A stretch of DNA of 64,000 nt from Bradyrhizobium sp. 190. Its GTDB lineage: Bacteria; Pseudomonadota; Alphaproteobacteria; Rhizobiales; Xanthobacteraceae. Positions 17,063 through 25,942 of the stretch are shown in pieces; positions within the stretch are counted from its first letter, which is position 1, and every line of letters starts with the position of its first letter. The stretch spans positions 496,001 to 560,000 of the forward strand of contig NZ_JADPJL010000008.1 of assembly GCF_023073415.1 (NCBI RefSeq), read 5' to 3'. The position numbers were made by a program, and so were the translations under genes. The notes under the pieces are model-generated. The model saw nothing but the letters and a program-made list of their open reading frames with translations, had not been told where the DNA came from and searched no databases.

Positions 17063-18880
17063 GTGACCCGTCCGCGCCGCTCCCTGTTCATGAAGTACTT
17101 CGTCACGCTGTTTGTCGCAGTGGTGACGCCGCTGATGCTTGGTTCCGCGACCGAAGCCTGGTTTGCGTTTCGCGACAATCGCTTCGATCTCAATGAACTG
17201 CTTCAGGTCGAGGCCCGTTCCGCAGCCGACCGGATACAGGCTTTCACCGATGGAATTCGCGATCAGCTTGGCTGGGTCGTACAGTTTCCCTGGACCCAGG
17301 GCGAGGACGACCGGCGCAGGATCGACGGGCTGCGTTTACTGCAGCAGGTACCGGCGATCGTTTCGCTTTCGATGGTCGACCCGACCGGCACCGAACGTGT
17401 CTTCGTATCCCGCGTGAGCATGAACAGAACCGGCCGCGGCGGGGACATGTCGGCGGATCCGGCGGTTGTGGGGGCGCGCGCGAACCGGGTCTGGTATGGC
17501 CCGGTGCACTATCAGCGCGATTCCGAGCCTTACATGCGGATCGCGGTTGCGGGAAACCGCGCCGCCGCCGGGGTTGTCGTTGCCGACATCAACCTGAAAC
17601 TGATCTGGGATATCATCGCGGCGATCAAGATCGGCGACACCGGACATGCCCTTGTCGTCGACGATTCAGGGCGCCTGATTGCCCACCCGGACATCAGCCT
17701 TGTGCTGCGCAGCGGTGCCGGGGCAGGGGAGTTCGATCGCCTCAAGTCCGTCGTCAGCGCAGCGAACGGATCGGCGGTCACCACGACCGGCGAGGACGGC
17801 AAGCCCGTCGTTGCGGTTTCGGTGCGTGCTCCCAACGTGGGTTGGACGGTGATCGCCCAACAGCCGGTGCTGGAAGCGTTCGAATCGATCCGCGCCGCGC
17901 TGTGGCGTTCTCTGGTGCTCATCGTCATCGGAATCGTTTTCGCGCTTGTCTTGGCTTATTGGCGAGCATGCCGCTTGTGGGGGCCGATCAGGCAACTCGA
18001 GGATGGTGTCGAACGGATCGGAATGGGGCAACTCGACCATCGCATCACGATCAAGAGCCATGACGAACTGGAGCAATTGGCAATCCGGTTCAACCAGATG
18101 GCGGAAGAGCTGGCCGCTTCGCAGCACAAGTCCGAGCGCATCAATCGTCTGAAGCAATTCCTTGCGCCGCAGGTGGCTGAACTGGTTGAGCACTCCGATC
18201 AGCGGCTGTTGGATGCACAGCGGCGGGAGGTAGTCGCGATTTTCGGCGATCTACGCGGCTTCACCGCGTTTACCGCGCGTGCCGAGCCCGATGCCATTCT
18301 GGCCGTGCTGAGGCAGTACTATGAAGCCATCGGCGCCGTCACGGCCCGCCATGAGGCGACCTTGATCCGCTTTGCCGGTGACGGTGTGATGGTCCTCGTC
18401 AACGCGCCGGTTGCTTGCGAGAATCCGGCGCATCGCGGCGTTCGGCTTGCGATCGACATGCAAGCTGCCGTGCAATCCCTGACCGGGGCCTGGAACGCCC
18501 GTGGCTGCGCCATTGGTTTCGGCGTGGGTATCGCGATGGGACCTGCGACCGTCGGAACGCTCGGCTGGCACGAACGCCTCGACTACACCGCCATCGGAAA
18601 CGTCGTTAATCTGGCATCGCGGCTTTGCGATTTGGCTGATGACGCGCAGATACTGGTGGATCCGGTTGTCACCGGGCATGTCAAGGATAGCGTTGCCCTT
18701 GCGTCCATCGGAGAGCAGGCCATCAAGGGCTACGATCGTGCCTTGGAGGTTTTCGCCGTGGGTTGCATGTACGCACCGATACGGCATTTCGATTATCGTT
18801 TCCAGACTGCTCACGTGCAACCAGCGGGAGCGAAATTCGACAGAATCGCGCCGGAGCCTTCTCTGACGGATGCCGACTGA
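17063..18880 (+). CDS. Membrane adenylate/guanylate cyclase with Cache sensor and HAMP
   Basis: About 605 aa: a membrane span near residues 10-30, a periplasmic double-Cache-like domain (about 35-280, including IKIGDTGHALVVDDSGRLIAHPD), a second span (about 290-312), HAMP (ACRLWGPIRQLEDGVERIG) and a class III cyclase domain (VAIFGDLRGFTAF and FAGDGVMVLVNAP, the two metal-binding Asp residues). It would convert ATP (or GTP) to a cyclic nucleotide in response to an external ligand. The start is GTG at 17063 or ATG at 17090. It lies 50 bp after a substrate-binding protein gene. Confidence 0.88.
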   Translation: MTRPRRSLFMKYFVTLFVAVVTPLMLGSATEAWFAFRDNRFDLNELLQVEARSAADRIQAFTDGIRDQLGWVVQFPWTQGEDDRRRIDGLRLLQQVPAIVSLSMVDPTGTERVFVSRVSMNRTGRGGDMSADPAVVGARANRVWYGPVHYQRDSEPYMRIAVAGNRAAAGVVVADINLKLIWDIIAAIKIGDTGHALVVDDSGRLIAHPDISLVLRSGAGAGEFDRLKSVVSAANGSAVTTTGEDGKPVVAVSVRAPNVGWTVIAQQPVLEAFESIRAALWRSLVLIVIGIVFALVLAYWRACRLWGPIRQLEDGVERIGMGQLDHRITIKSHDELEQLAIRFNQMAEELAASQHKSERINRLKQFLAPQVAELVEHSDQRLLDAQRREVVAIFGDLRGFTAFTARAEPDAILAVLRQYYEAIGAVTARHEATLIRFAGDGVMVLVNAPVACENPAHRGVRLAIDMQAAVQSLTGAWNARGCAIGFGVGIAMGPATVGTLGWHERLDYTAIGNVVNLASRLCDLADDAQILVDPVVTGHVKDSVALASIGEQAIKGYDRALEVFAVGCMYAPIRHFDYRFQTAHVQPAGAKFDRIAPEPSLTDAD

Positions 18881-18926
18881 ATCCGATATCGCCTGTGCTG
18901 GCGGGCGGACACTCGTGCCTGACACG

Positions 18927-19295
18927 TCATGGCGCTGACGAGCAGACAGGCAGGAATGCTGTGGGCAGACTGGTCCAGATCACCCCCGAACCCGAAAGCA
19001 CTGCAAGCAGCAGTGTTATCCGCCGGAACCACGCGCTCGTCTGACCGGACGACCGCGGAACACCATCTCCGGGCCGGAAAGTGCGGACGGCAAGGATGAT
19101 AAGGCACATCAAGGCCGCTACGGTGAAGAGAAAAACGATCCAGCTCATCTTGTCGTCATGGCCGCGCTGCGGCCCCGCGCATATCAGCGCTTCGGCGGCG
19201 TAGAGGGCGCCGAGATGCGCAAGCCAGATCGCGGGGGCGATGAACAGGCGCAACAAATCGGCTAGCGGCCGGATTCCCTTGAAATCAGCGCTCAT
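18927..19295 (-). CDS. Small membrane protein of the oxidase operon
   Basis: A 122-aa protein with three hydrophobic segments (about residues 17-35, 50-68 and 90-110). Its start overlaps the stop of the subunit I+III gene by 4 bp (ATGA), so it is the last gene of the oxidase operon. No family recognised; it may help assembly or stabilise the oxidase. Confidence 0.6.
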   Translation of the reverse strand: MSADFKGIRPLADLLRLFIAPAIWLAHLGALYAAEALICAGPQRGHDDKMSWIVFLFTVAALMCLIILAVRTFRPGDGVPRSSGQTSAWFRRITLLLAVLSGSGVIWTSLPTAFLPVCSSAP

Positions 19296-21823
19296 CCCGC
19301 AAGCCTCGGAAACCCATGAACGAGCAACAAGCCGAGCAGGCTCTGTCCGATCGTGTAGTGATATAGCAGGCTGAAATTATCGAAGATCACGCGCCGTTCG
19401 AGAACGAGTCGGCCACCGAGGCTCCGTGCAATCACGAACCCCGCCATGACCAGAATCGGCAAGGCTATTTGCCCTTGCAGGAACGCCGCCGTAAACACCA
19501 GGGCGCCATGAATGTCGGTTGCCGGCCGCTGGCCTGCCTGCGACTGTGCAGACACCTCGGCAATCAGCGCTGCGAGAAGTATGGCGGCGGCAAGCCCTGT
19601 CAACAGTTCGAAGGCGCGGCCGCTCCGTGACCGGTGGGGCAGGACGCGTCCGGCCGCGACGAGGATGGCGCTGCCGGAAACAAGGAGAAAGGCCGACAAG
19701 ACCGCCGAAGCGACCGGCGCAAGCGCTTCCGGTTTCGGCCAGAATTGCGGTGAGACCGTCCAAAGATAAAGATAGGAGAATACATAGGCGAGGTAGAGCG
19801 AGCCTGCGACCAGCAGCAGCACGATCATTGCCCACCAGGAATGCGACAGCGAACCGGATGCATAAGTCGTGAGCTTGATGCCTCCTCCGATATCGACGGG
19901 TTCGAGCGGTTTTGGATCGCTGTCCCACATCCAGACGACGAGCATCGCTACGGCGAGGACGCCGGATATCAGCGCCAGGGTGACGGCCTTGACCGTGAGC
20001 AGCATGAAAAATGCCGCGGTGAAGTTTGCCGCTAGAAACGGCGTCCAACCGGGGCCGGGCAGGCGAAGCAGATATTGCGGCGTCGCCTCGATAGGCGAGG
20101 TGACGATGGTTTCGCGCCGGCCGGTGATCGAACCGGGCAGGTAATACCGGCCAGCGTCGACGTCCCTGGCGAGGTGCGGCTGTTCCCATAGCGGGTCGGC
20201 ACTCGTCACGATCGGGATGCTGCGTGGGCCATATTCACGATTGTGAAGCCACTCCAGCGTGCCGCCGTTCCATATATTGCCTGCGGTATCCGAGCCGCCG
20301 GGACGCAGATTTCGGGCGAGATCTATCAGGAACAGCGCTATGCCGCTGGCGAACAGGAAGGCTCCCATGGTGGAGACCATGTTCAATACTCCCCATTCCA
20401 TCACGGCCGGATAAGTATATACGCGCCGTGGCATGCCCATTAGGCCGGCGAGGTGCATCGGAAAGAACGCGATGTTGAAACCGCCAAACATTAGCCAGAA
20501 CGTCCATTTCCCGAGACGTTCCGATAAGGCTCGGCCGCTGAAGGCAGGGGCCCAGTAATGGAAGGCTGCGAACAGCGGAAACACCATGCCGCCGACCAGC
20601 ACATAGTGGAAATGGGCGACGACGAAGTAGGTGTCGTGCACCTGCCAGTCGAACGGAACCATCGCGACCATCACGCCTGTAAGCCCGCCAAGGGTGAAGA
20701 TGAAAAGGAAGCCCAGGATGAACAATGACGGCGTTGTCCAGCGCAGGCGCCCCGAGGCAATCGTTGCAATCCATGCAAAGACCTGGATCCCGCTCGGCAA
20801 TGACACCGCCATGCTGGCGGCAGAAAAGAAGCTGAGCGACAGCGCAGGGATCCCTGTTGTGAACATGTGATGCACCCACAGGCCGAAGCTGAAGAATCCC
20901 GTTGCGATGAGGGCCACGACCACCAGCCGGTATCCCACGAGCGGCGTTCCGGCCATGGTCGGGACGATCATCGAAACCATGCCGGCAGCCGGCAGGAAAA
21001 TGATGTAGACCTCGGGGTGGCCGAAAAACCAGAACAGATGTTGCCAGAGCAACGCATCGCCGCCCTTGGCAGCGATGAAAAACGGCCAGCCGAAAGCGCG
21101 CTCGAGTTCAAGCAGAATCGTGGCGAGGATGACCGCTGGAAACGCAAACACGATCATTCCGGCGAAGATCAGCATGGTCCAGGCGAACATCGGCATCCTG
21201 TCGAGAGTCATTCCCGGCGCGCGGGTGCGCAACACGCCGACGATGATCTCGATCGCGCCCGCGATTGCTGAAATTTCGATGAAGCCGATACCGAGCAGCC
21301 AGAAGTCCGCGCCTATATTGGGTGAGAACTGCGAACTGGTGAGCGGCGGATACATGAACCATCCGCCTGATGGTGCGAGGTCGAAGAAGAGGGTGCTGAA
21401 GAAAACCAGCCCTCCGACAAAGTAGGCCCAGAACGCAAACGCACCCAGCCGCGGAAACGGCTGGTCGCGGGCACCGAGCATCTGCGGAAGCAGGAGGATG
21501 CCCATGGCTTCGACGACAGGAACGGCGAACAGGAACATCATCACCGTGCCGTGCATGGTGAATATCTGGTTGTAGGTCTCCTGGCTGAGGAACGTATTGC
21601 TCGGCACGGCGAGCTGGAGCCGTATCAGCAGGGCGAGCGTGCCGGCCAGCAGAAAGAACAGCATTGCCGTGCCGACATAGAAGTAGCCGATCACCGTATT
21701 GTTGACGTCGGTAACGATACGCCAGGACCTGGGGCTCGCCCAGACGGCTTCAAGTGCGGCCTGTTCGTCGCGTGGCCGGGGCAGCGTGCTCGGATAACTC
21801 GATATTGTGGCGGTGTCAGCCAT
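19292..21823 (-). CDS. Cytochrome c oxidase subunit I fused to subunit III
   Basis: An 843-aa polytopic heme-copper oxidase. Residues about 35-560 are subunit I with heme/copper ligands His91, His269 (FGHPEVY with Glu271 and cross-link Tyr273), His318-His319, His404 and His406; D-channel-entry-like Asp120 (GARDQPFPRL) is present. Residues about 590-843 are a subunit III-like set of spans. In the K-channel motif the usual Lys of PTG(I/V)KVF is Gln347 (PSGIQVFAW), and the Asn pair after Asp120 is Gly-Ala. ATG at 21823 overlaps the subunit II stop. The fusion and the missing K-channel Lys separate it from the housekeeping ctaDC genes. Confidence 0.9.
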   Translation of the reverse strand: MADTATISSYPSTLPRPRDEQAALEAVWASPRSWRIVTDVNNTVIGYFYVGTAMLFFLLAGTLALLIRLQLAVPSNTFLSQETYNQIFTMHGTVMMFLFAVPVVEAMGILLLPQMLGARDQPFPRLGAFAFWAYFVGGLVFFSTLFFDLAPSGGWFMYPPLTSSQFSPNIGADFWLLGIGFIEISAIAGAIEIIVGVLRTRAPGMTLDRMPMFAWTMLIFAGMIVFAFPAVILATILLELERAFGWPFFIAAKGGDALLWQHLFWFFGHPEVYIIFLPAAGMVSMIVPTMAGTPLVGYRLVVVALIATGFFSFGLWVHHMFTTGIPALSLSFFSAASMAVSLPSGIQVFAWIATIASGRLRWTTPSLFILGFLFIFTLGGLTGVMVAMVPFDWQVHDTYFVVAHFHYVLVGGMVFPLFAAFHYWAPAFSGRALSERLGKWTFWLMFGGFNIAFFPMHLAGLMGMPRRVYTYPAVMEWGVLNMVSTMGAFLFASGIALFLIDLARNLRPGGSDTAGNIWNGGTLEWLHNREYGPRSIPIVTSADPLWEQPHLARDVDAGRYYLPGSITGRRETIVTSPIEATPQYLLRLPGPGWTPFLAANFTAAFFMLLTVKAVTLALISGVLAVAMLVVWMWDSDPKPLEPVDIGGGIKLTTYASGSLSHSWWAMIVLLLVAGSLYLAYVFSYLYLWTVSPQFWPKPEALAPVASAVLSAFLLVSGSAILVAAGRVLPHRSRSGRAFELLTGLAAAILLAALIAEVSAQSQAGQRPATDIHGALVFTAAFLQGQIALPILVMAGFVIARSLGGRLVLERRVIFDNFSLLYHYTIGQSLLGLLLVHGFPRLAG

Positions 21824-22829
21824 CGGCGTCCATTGCTTTAAGGCTGAGAAGATAAGCGGCGAGCGCATCCAGTTCTGGAGGCTGCAGGAAGCGAAACTCT
21901 GGCATCAAATTGCCGGGCTTGACGTGCTGGCCATCGGTTATGAAACGCACCAAATTGTCGTGGGTGAGCGGCATGGTATCGATGCCGACCGAGCGCCGCG
22001 CGCCCATCTGCGTCAGGTCCGGACCCAGCTTACCGGCAGCGGCGGTGCCGCGCACCGTGTGGCAGGCACCGCATCCCGCCCCGAGGAATAGATGTTGTCC
22101 TCGTTGCTCGATGTCGGATTGGGGAGCCCTTGCCGGCATGGCTGCCCGCCGCAGCCAAGCGGCATGTTCGGATGCCGGCATCGCTATCACCTCGAGCGCC
22201 ATCAGCGCATGGGCGCCGCCGCAATACTCGGCACATTGCCCGCGATAGGTTCCCGGTCGTTCGGCGGTGAGCCGCAAATGCGTGGTGCGGCCAGGGATCA
22301 TGTCGACCTTTCCCCCAAGGCTGGGTACCCAGAAGCTGTGAATGACATCGGAAGCTTTAAGCTTGAACGCGATTGGCGTGGCGACAGGAATGCGAATTTC
22401 GTTGGCGCTTGCGACAGGCGTGCCGTCGGGGGCCAGGTACGTGACGCGCCACCACCATTGCTCGCCGACCACTTCGATGCCGACGGCGTTCTGGTCGCGG
22501 TCAGTATCAAGAAGAGCTCGCGTCAGCCAGACGCCGTAACCCAGCAGCAACGTCAGCGTCACCACAGGAAACGCGATGCCGAGCGTGAGGACGGTGTTCT
22601 CCTGCGCAAGAATCCGGCGGCTCCGCGCCGATCCCCCTATGGCGAGCCATGTCGCGGCGATGACGATGGCCAGTACGAAGATCCCAAACCCGAACAGCAG
22701 CCATGCCAGGACTGCGATCTGCTCGGCCTGAATTCCCTTCGGCGCCAACATCGATTGCACGTCGCGGCCGCAGCCGCCAAGCACGACGGAGCTTGCGACG
22801 ATGGTGGCGAATGATCGCGCGTGCCTCAA
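21816..22829 (-). CDS. Cytochrome c oxidase subunit II with C-terminal cytochrome c domain
   Basis: A 337-aa subunit that receives electrons from cytochrome c. It has a lipoprotein-like signal (SSVVLGGC), two membrane spans, a CuA domain with GQCAEYCGGAHALM (two Cys, His and Met ligands) and a C-terminal heme c domain with CGACHT and a likely distal Met (NLMPEF). This makes it a caa3-type subunit. The start is TTG at 22829, overlapping the TGA of the cytochrome gene upstream and preceded by AGGAAAG, so it is translationally coupled. A much longer open frame upstream is an out-of-frame shadow of the cytochrome gene. Confidence 0.9.
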   Translation of the reverse strand: MRHARSFATIVASSVVLGGCGRDVQSMLAPKGIQAEQIAVLAWLLFGFGIFVLAIVIAATWLAIGGSARSRRILAQENTVLTLGIAFPVVTLTLLLGYGVWLTRALLDTDRDQNAVGIEVVGEQWWWRVTYLAPDGTPVASANEIRIPVATPIAFKLKASDVIHSFWVPSLGGKVDMIPGRTTHLRLTAERPGTYRGQCAEYCGGAHALMALEVIAMPASEHAAWLRRAAMPARAPQSDIEQRGQHLFLGAGCGACHTVRGTAAAGKLGPDLTQMGARRSVGIDTMPLTHDNLVRFITDGQHVKPGNLMPEFRFLQPPELDALAAYLLSLKAMDADG

Positions 22830-23956
22830 TGGTTCTGCTTTCCTGGAGCCGGGGCATGCATCGACGAGAAATACACCGAGACGTCTTCGATCTGCTGCTC
22901 GCTGAGAGACCGCGCGATGGGCGCCATGATCGCGTCGGTGCTGGAGCGCGAGGTAAGTCCGTTTTTCCAAAGACGCAGGCGATTGGCCATATAGGCTGCA
23001 TGCTGTCCGGCAAGGCGCGGGTAGACTTCGAGCGATGAGGTGTTGTGGCAGTCCATGCAGGGAGGAATTCTCGCGCCGGGATCGCCGCGGGTCGCAAGCA
23101 TGCGGCCACGTTCGACAGCTTCGTCGCTCGATGGCGGTTCCGGTGTGGCCGGCGGCGCCAGCCCGGCGTAATAGCGCGCGACCCGCTCGCGGTCGTCGGC
23201 GGAAAGATCGCTCGCTAGCGGCTGCATAATCCCGCTCGGACGGCGCGCGTTCGCGTAGTCCTCGAGCGCTGCCATTAGAAAGCCCACGGGTTGGCCGTGC
23301 AGAACCGGGACGAGGCGACTGTTCGGTCCGCGCTGTTTCTCCCCATGGCAGCGCGCACACGCGCTTACTGCGCCGGACGTTGCCTCCGTCGTCGCGATTT
23401 CGCGTCCGCTTTGCGCGGGAACGGTCAGCCCACCCAGCGCCATGTCGCGATAGGCGGCTGCATCCAACGTGGGAAGGCGTCTTAGAAAAGCAACGACTGC
23501 CCAGACCTCGTCGTCCCGCTCCTGGGCTACCCAAGCCGGCATGCCGGTGTACTTGATGCCGTTCTTGACGATCCAGAACAGCTCCCGATCGCGCCACTCC
23601 CGCATTGATTTCGAGAGATCCGGCGGGGAGGGCAGCATGCTTTGCGCGATCGGGCTGACCGGTACGCCGGGTGCGCCATGACAGAGGGCGCATCCGCTCT
23701 GGAAATGAGCGGCGCCAAGCGTCACCAGGTCTTTGCTGTCCAGTGGTCGGGCCTCGATGCCGAGCGCATGAGTTTTGACGGAATTCGTCATCCCAAATGT
23801 CAGAATCGCGTCTATCACGGCCCAGTGGCCGCGACTTGCGGCAACGTTGTAGAGGCCGGACCATGCCAGGAGAAATCCTCCCAAAACGATTGAAGTAAGG
23901 CCGAGCACGATCAGGCGGACGAACAGTAGCAAGCGAGATCGTGGGATGGTGCGCAC
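22826..23956 (-). CDS. Membrane-anchored triheme cytochrome c
   Basis: A 376-aa protein with an uncleaved N-terminal anchor (about residues 8-32) and three CxxCH heme c motifs: CALCH (89-93), CARCH (about 198) and CMDCH (about 293). It is periplasmic and would pass electrons to the subunit II cytochrome domain encoded by the next gene. Fusing three class I cytochromes beside a caa3-type oxidase suggests a dedicated electron wire from an upstream donor. It begins at GTG, directly after the CtaG-like stop. Confidence 0.88.
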   Translation of the reverse strand: MRTIPRSRLLLFVRLIVLGLTSIVLGGFLLAWSGLYNVAASRGHWAVIDAILTFGMTNSVKTHALGIEARPLDSKDLVTLGAAHFQSGCALCHGAPGVPVSPIAQSMLPSPPDLSKSMREWRDRELFWIVKNGIKYTGMPAWVAQERDDEVWAVVAFLRRLPTLDAAAYRDMALGGLTVPAQSGREIATTEATSGAVSACARCHGEKQRGPNSRLVPVLHGQPVGFLMAALEDYANARRPSGIMQPLASDLSADDRERVARYYAGLAPPATPEPPSSDEAVERGRMLATRGDPGARIPPCMDCHNTSSLEVYPRLAGQHAAYMANRLRLWKNGLTSRSSTDAIMAPIARSLSEQQIEDVSVYFSSMHAPAPGKQNH

Positions 23957-23957
23957 G

Positions 23958-24620
23958 CTAGCGGTCAGCGAGAAGGCTGCGACGCGGCAAAACGGCTGCC
24001 GAGGTCTGCGGGCGACCGATCAACTGCAGGGTGATGATCAAGGCCGCGACCAGGTAGCTCAACGGACAGGCCGTTATCATGAGAAGGCCGGCCATATGCT
24101 GGTCGTCAAGCGCGCGAATTGCCGGCAAATGCTCTGCGGCATGAACGAGGTGACCGGCGGATTCGTAAAGGCTTCGCGGTGCAAAGATCAGCAAGGCTGC
24201 CAGCAGGCATGCCAGTTTCCCGGTGAGCAGCAGGGCCGGGATAGCCTGCCAGCGCGCGGCGGAGGTCGTCAGCAGGGTGAACCAGAAGAACACGGCAGCC
24301 AGCAACAGAACGCCGTGAAGTGCGAGGCCGATCGCCGGAGATTGAACAATGATCGTGTGAACGGCGGGAGAATGCCACGTCCAGAGCAGCACGATCTGGA
24401 TAAGAGTCGCGGTCCACAGCCAGGAAACCCGAATGTCCCGCTTTGGCCGGTAAGCGATTGCACATGCTGCCAGTAGCGGCGCCACGAGATTCATGGAGGC
24501 GATATGAAGCATCATGTGCCTCGAGAGATGCCCGAGGTCGTACACCGGAAGAACAATCGCCCCGGCGACGAGAACGGCGGAAGCGCTTGCCAGGGCTGGT
24601 TTGATCGTCCGGATGTTCAA
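23958..24620 (-). CDS. CtaG-type (caa3) cytochrome oxidase assembly protein
   Basis: A 220-aa membrane protein with six to seven hydrophobic segments, matching the CtaG_caa3 family (SRHMMLHIASMNLVAPLLA, LWTWHSPAVH, DQHMAGLLMI). Conserved His residues (HLSRHMMLH, HSPAVH, EHLPAI) and Met in spans fit copper handling for oxidase assembly. It is the first gene of the five-gene oxidase operon. Confidence 0.8.
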   Translation of the reverse strand: MNIRTIKPALASASAVLVAGAIVLPVYDLGHLSRHMMLHIASMNLVAPLLAACAIAYRPKRDIRVSWLWTATLIQIVLLWTWHSPAVHTIIVQSPAIGLALHGVLLLAAVFFWFTLLTTSAARWQAIPALLLTGKLACLLAALLIFAPRSLYESAGHLVHAAEHLPAIRALDDQHMAGLLMITACPLSYLVAALIITLQLIGRPQTSAAVLPRRSLLADR

Positions 24621-25039
24621 AGGCCGGCTCGCTCCTTGGATGCCTAGGGTAATTCAGGAATACGTGGCGGGTCGCCCAAAACCAACGACATCCCGGCGCA
24701 AGGGTTCCATTTGAAAGCGCCTGCGCGAGGTCTGATGTGCAATTGCCCATCAGAGAATCCATCGAGCCGCAGAGATAGATTCCGGGTCTGCGCCAAGAGG
24801 CGCATCCTCAGGTGCGCAATTGCGCACCGGGGAATGACAAGTGGAGCGAGCGGGCCGCGGGCAAGTCGGCTTTGCTCGCGCGACGACGCTGATAAGGTTG
24901 GAAAATGAGGCGATATGAGAACCAAATCACCCCGGAAAATCCAGCGCTCTGGCCGCCGCTTTTGAAGTGTTGATGCCCGCCGGACCGTGGTATTTCTGGC
25001 CATCGGACGACTGCCGTCACCACCCCTGAGGCTATTCTT
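24621..25039. repeat. Intergenic region with nested palindromic repeats (REP-like)
   Basis: This 419-bp gap between the divergent oxidase operon and a LysR gene contains no supported ORF. It carries a perfect 18-bp palindrome GGTGCGCAATTGCGCACC at 24811-24828 and a small hairpin TGCGCC-aaga-GGCGCA at 24789-24804, flanked by CCGGG-type sequence. This resembles dispersed intergenic palindromes of Bradyrhizobium, which can fold into RNA hairpins. Promoters for both flanking units must also lie here but none is clear. Confidence 0.6.
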
Positions 25040-25930
25040 TTGATCGACAAGCTTGAACTGCTGCTGGCGCTCGCAAAAGAGCGGCATTTCGGACGGGCTG
25101 CGGAGGCCTGCGGCGTCACCCAGCCGACCATGTCGACGAGCCTCAAGCAGCTCGAGGAAATCCTCGGCGTGATGCTGGTGCAGCGCGGGTCGCGGTTCCA
25201 GGGATTTACGCCGGAGGGCGAACGCACCCTCGACTGGGCGCGGCGCATCGTCGGCGATACCCGCGCGATGCGGCAGGAGATCAACAGCCTCAAGGACAAG
25301 CTCTCCGGCGAGATCCGGATCGCCGCGATCCCCACCGTGCTCGGCATGGTGGCGTCGCTGACGACACCGTTCCGCGCGCGGTACCCTGACGTGCGCTTTC
25401 GCATCCAGTCCTGCACGTCGGCCGACGTGCTGGGCCTGCTGGAAAATCTCGAAGTCGATGCCGGGCTGACCTACATCGAGAACGAACCGATCGGCAAGGT
25501 GCGCACCATTCCGCTCTACAACGAGAGCTATCGCCTGCTGACGGCGCCCGATGCCATGTTCGGCGATCGCAAGCAGGTCACGTGGAAGGAAGTGGGGCAG
25601 GTGCCGCTGTGTCTCTTGACGCCAGACATGCAGAACCGCCGCATCATCGATCGCGCGCTGGCATCGGTCGGGGCCGAGGCCACGCCGACACTGACCTCGA
25701 ACTCGCTTGTGGTCCTCTATACGCATGTGAAGACCGGGCGCTGGGCGAGCGTGATGCCGGCAAAACTCGCAGAGACCCTGGGGCTGGCGGATACCATCCG
25801 CAGCATTCCGATTGTCGATCCCGTCGTCGACTACAGCGTCGGGCTGGTGATCCCGCAGCGCGATCCGATGACGCCCCTGATCGCGGCGCTGGTGCAGGTC
25901 GCCCGCGAAGTGGCGCCGACGCTGGAGTAG
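25040..25930 (+). CDS. LysR-family transcriptional regulator
   Basis: A 296-aa regulator with an N-terminal winged helix (HFGRAAEACGVTQPTMSTSLKQLEEILGVMLVQR) and a periplasmic-binding-like effector domain. It resembles LysR proteins that accompany NAD-dependent formate dehydrogenase operons and OxyR-type regulators, but no fds genes are here, so I do not name its target. The start is TTG at 25040 with GAGG a little far upstream. It is divergent from the oxidase operon. Confidence 0.85.
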   Translation: MIDKLELLLALAKERHFGRAAEACGVTQPTMSTSLKQLEEILGVMLVQRGSRFQGFTPEGERTLDWARRIVGDTRAMRQEINSLKDKLSGEIRIAAIPTVLGMVASLTTPFRARYPDVRFRIQSCTSADVLGLLENLEVDAGLTYIENEPIGKVRTIPLYNESYRLLTAPDAMFGDRKQVTWKEVGQVPLCLLTPDMQNRRIIDRALASVGAEATPTLTSNSLVVLYTHVKTGRWASVMPAKLAETLGLADTIRSIPIVDPVVDYSVGLVIPQRDPMTPLIAALVQVAREVAPTLE

Positions 25931-25942
25931 ATCACAGTATAT

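Noticed and set aside
22830..23864. N-terminal part of a 682-aa frame ending in subunit II
   Set aside because: Out-of-frame reading of the triheme cytochrome gene; subunit II begins at the TTG 22829 with a lipoprotein signal.
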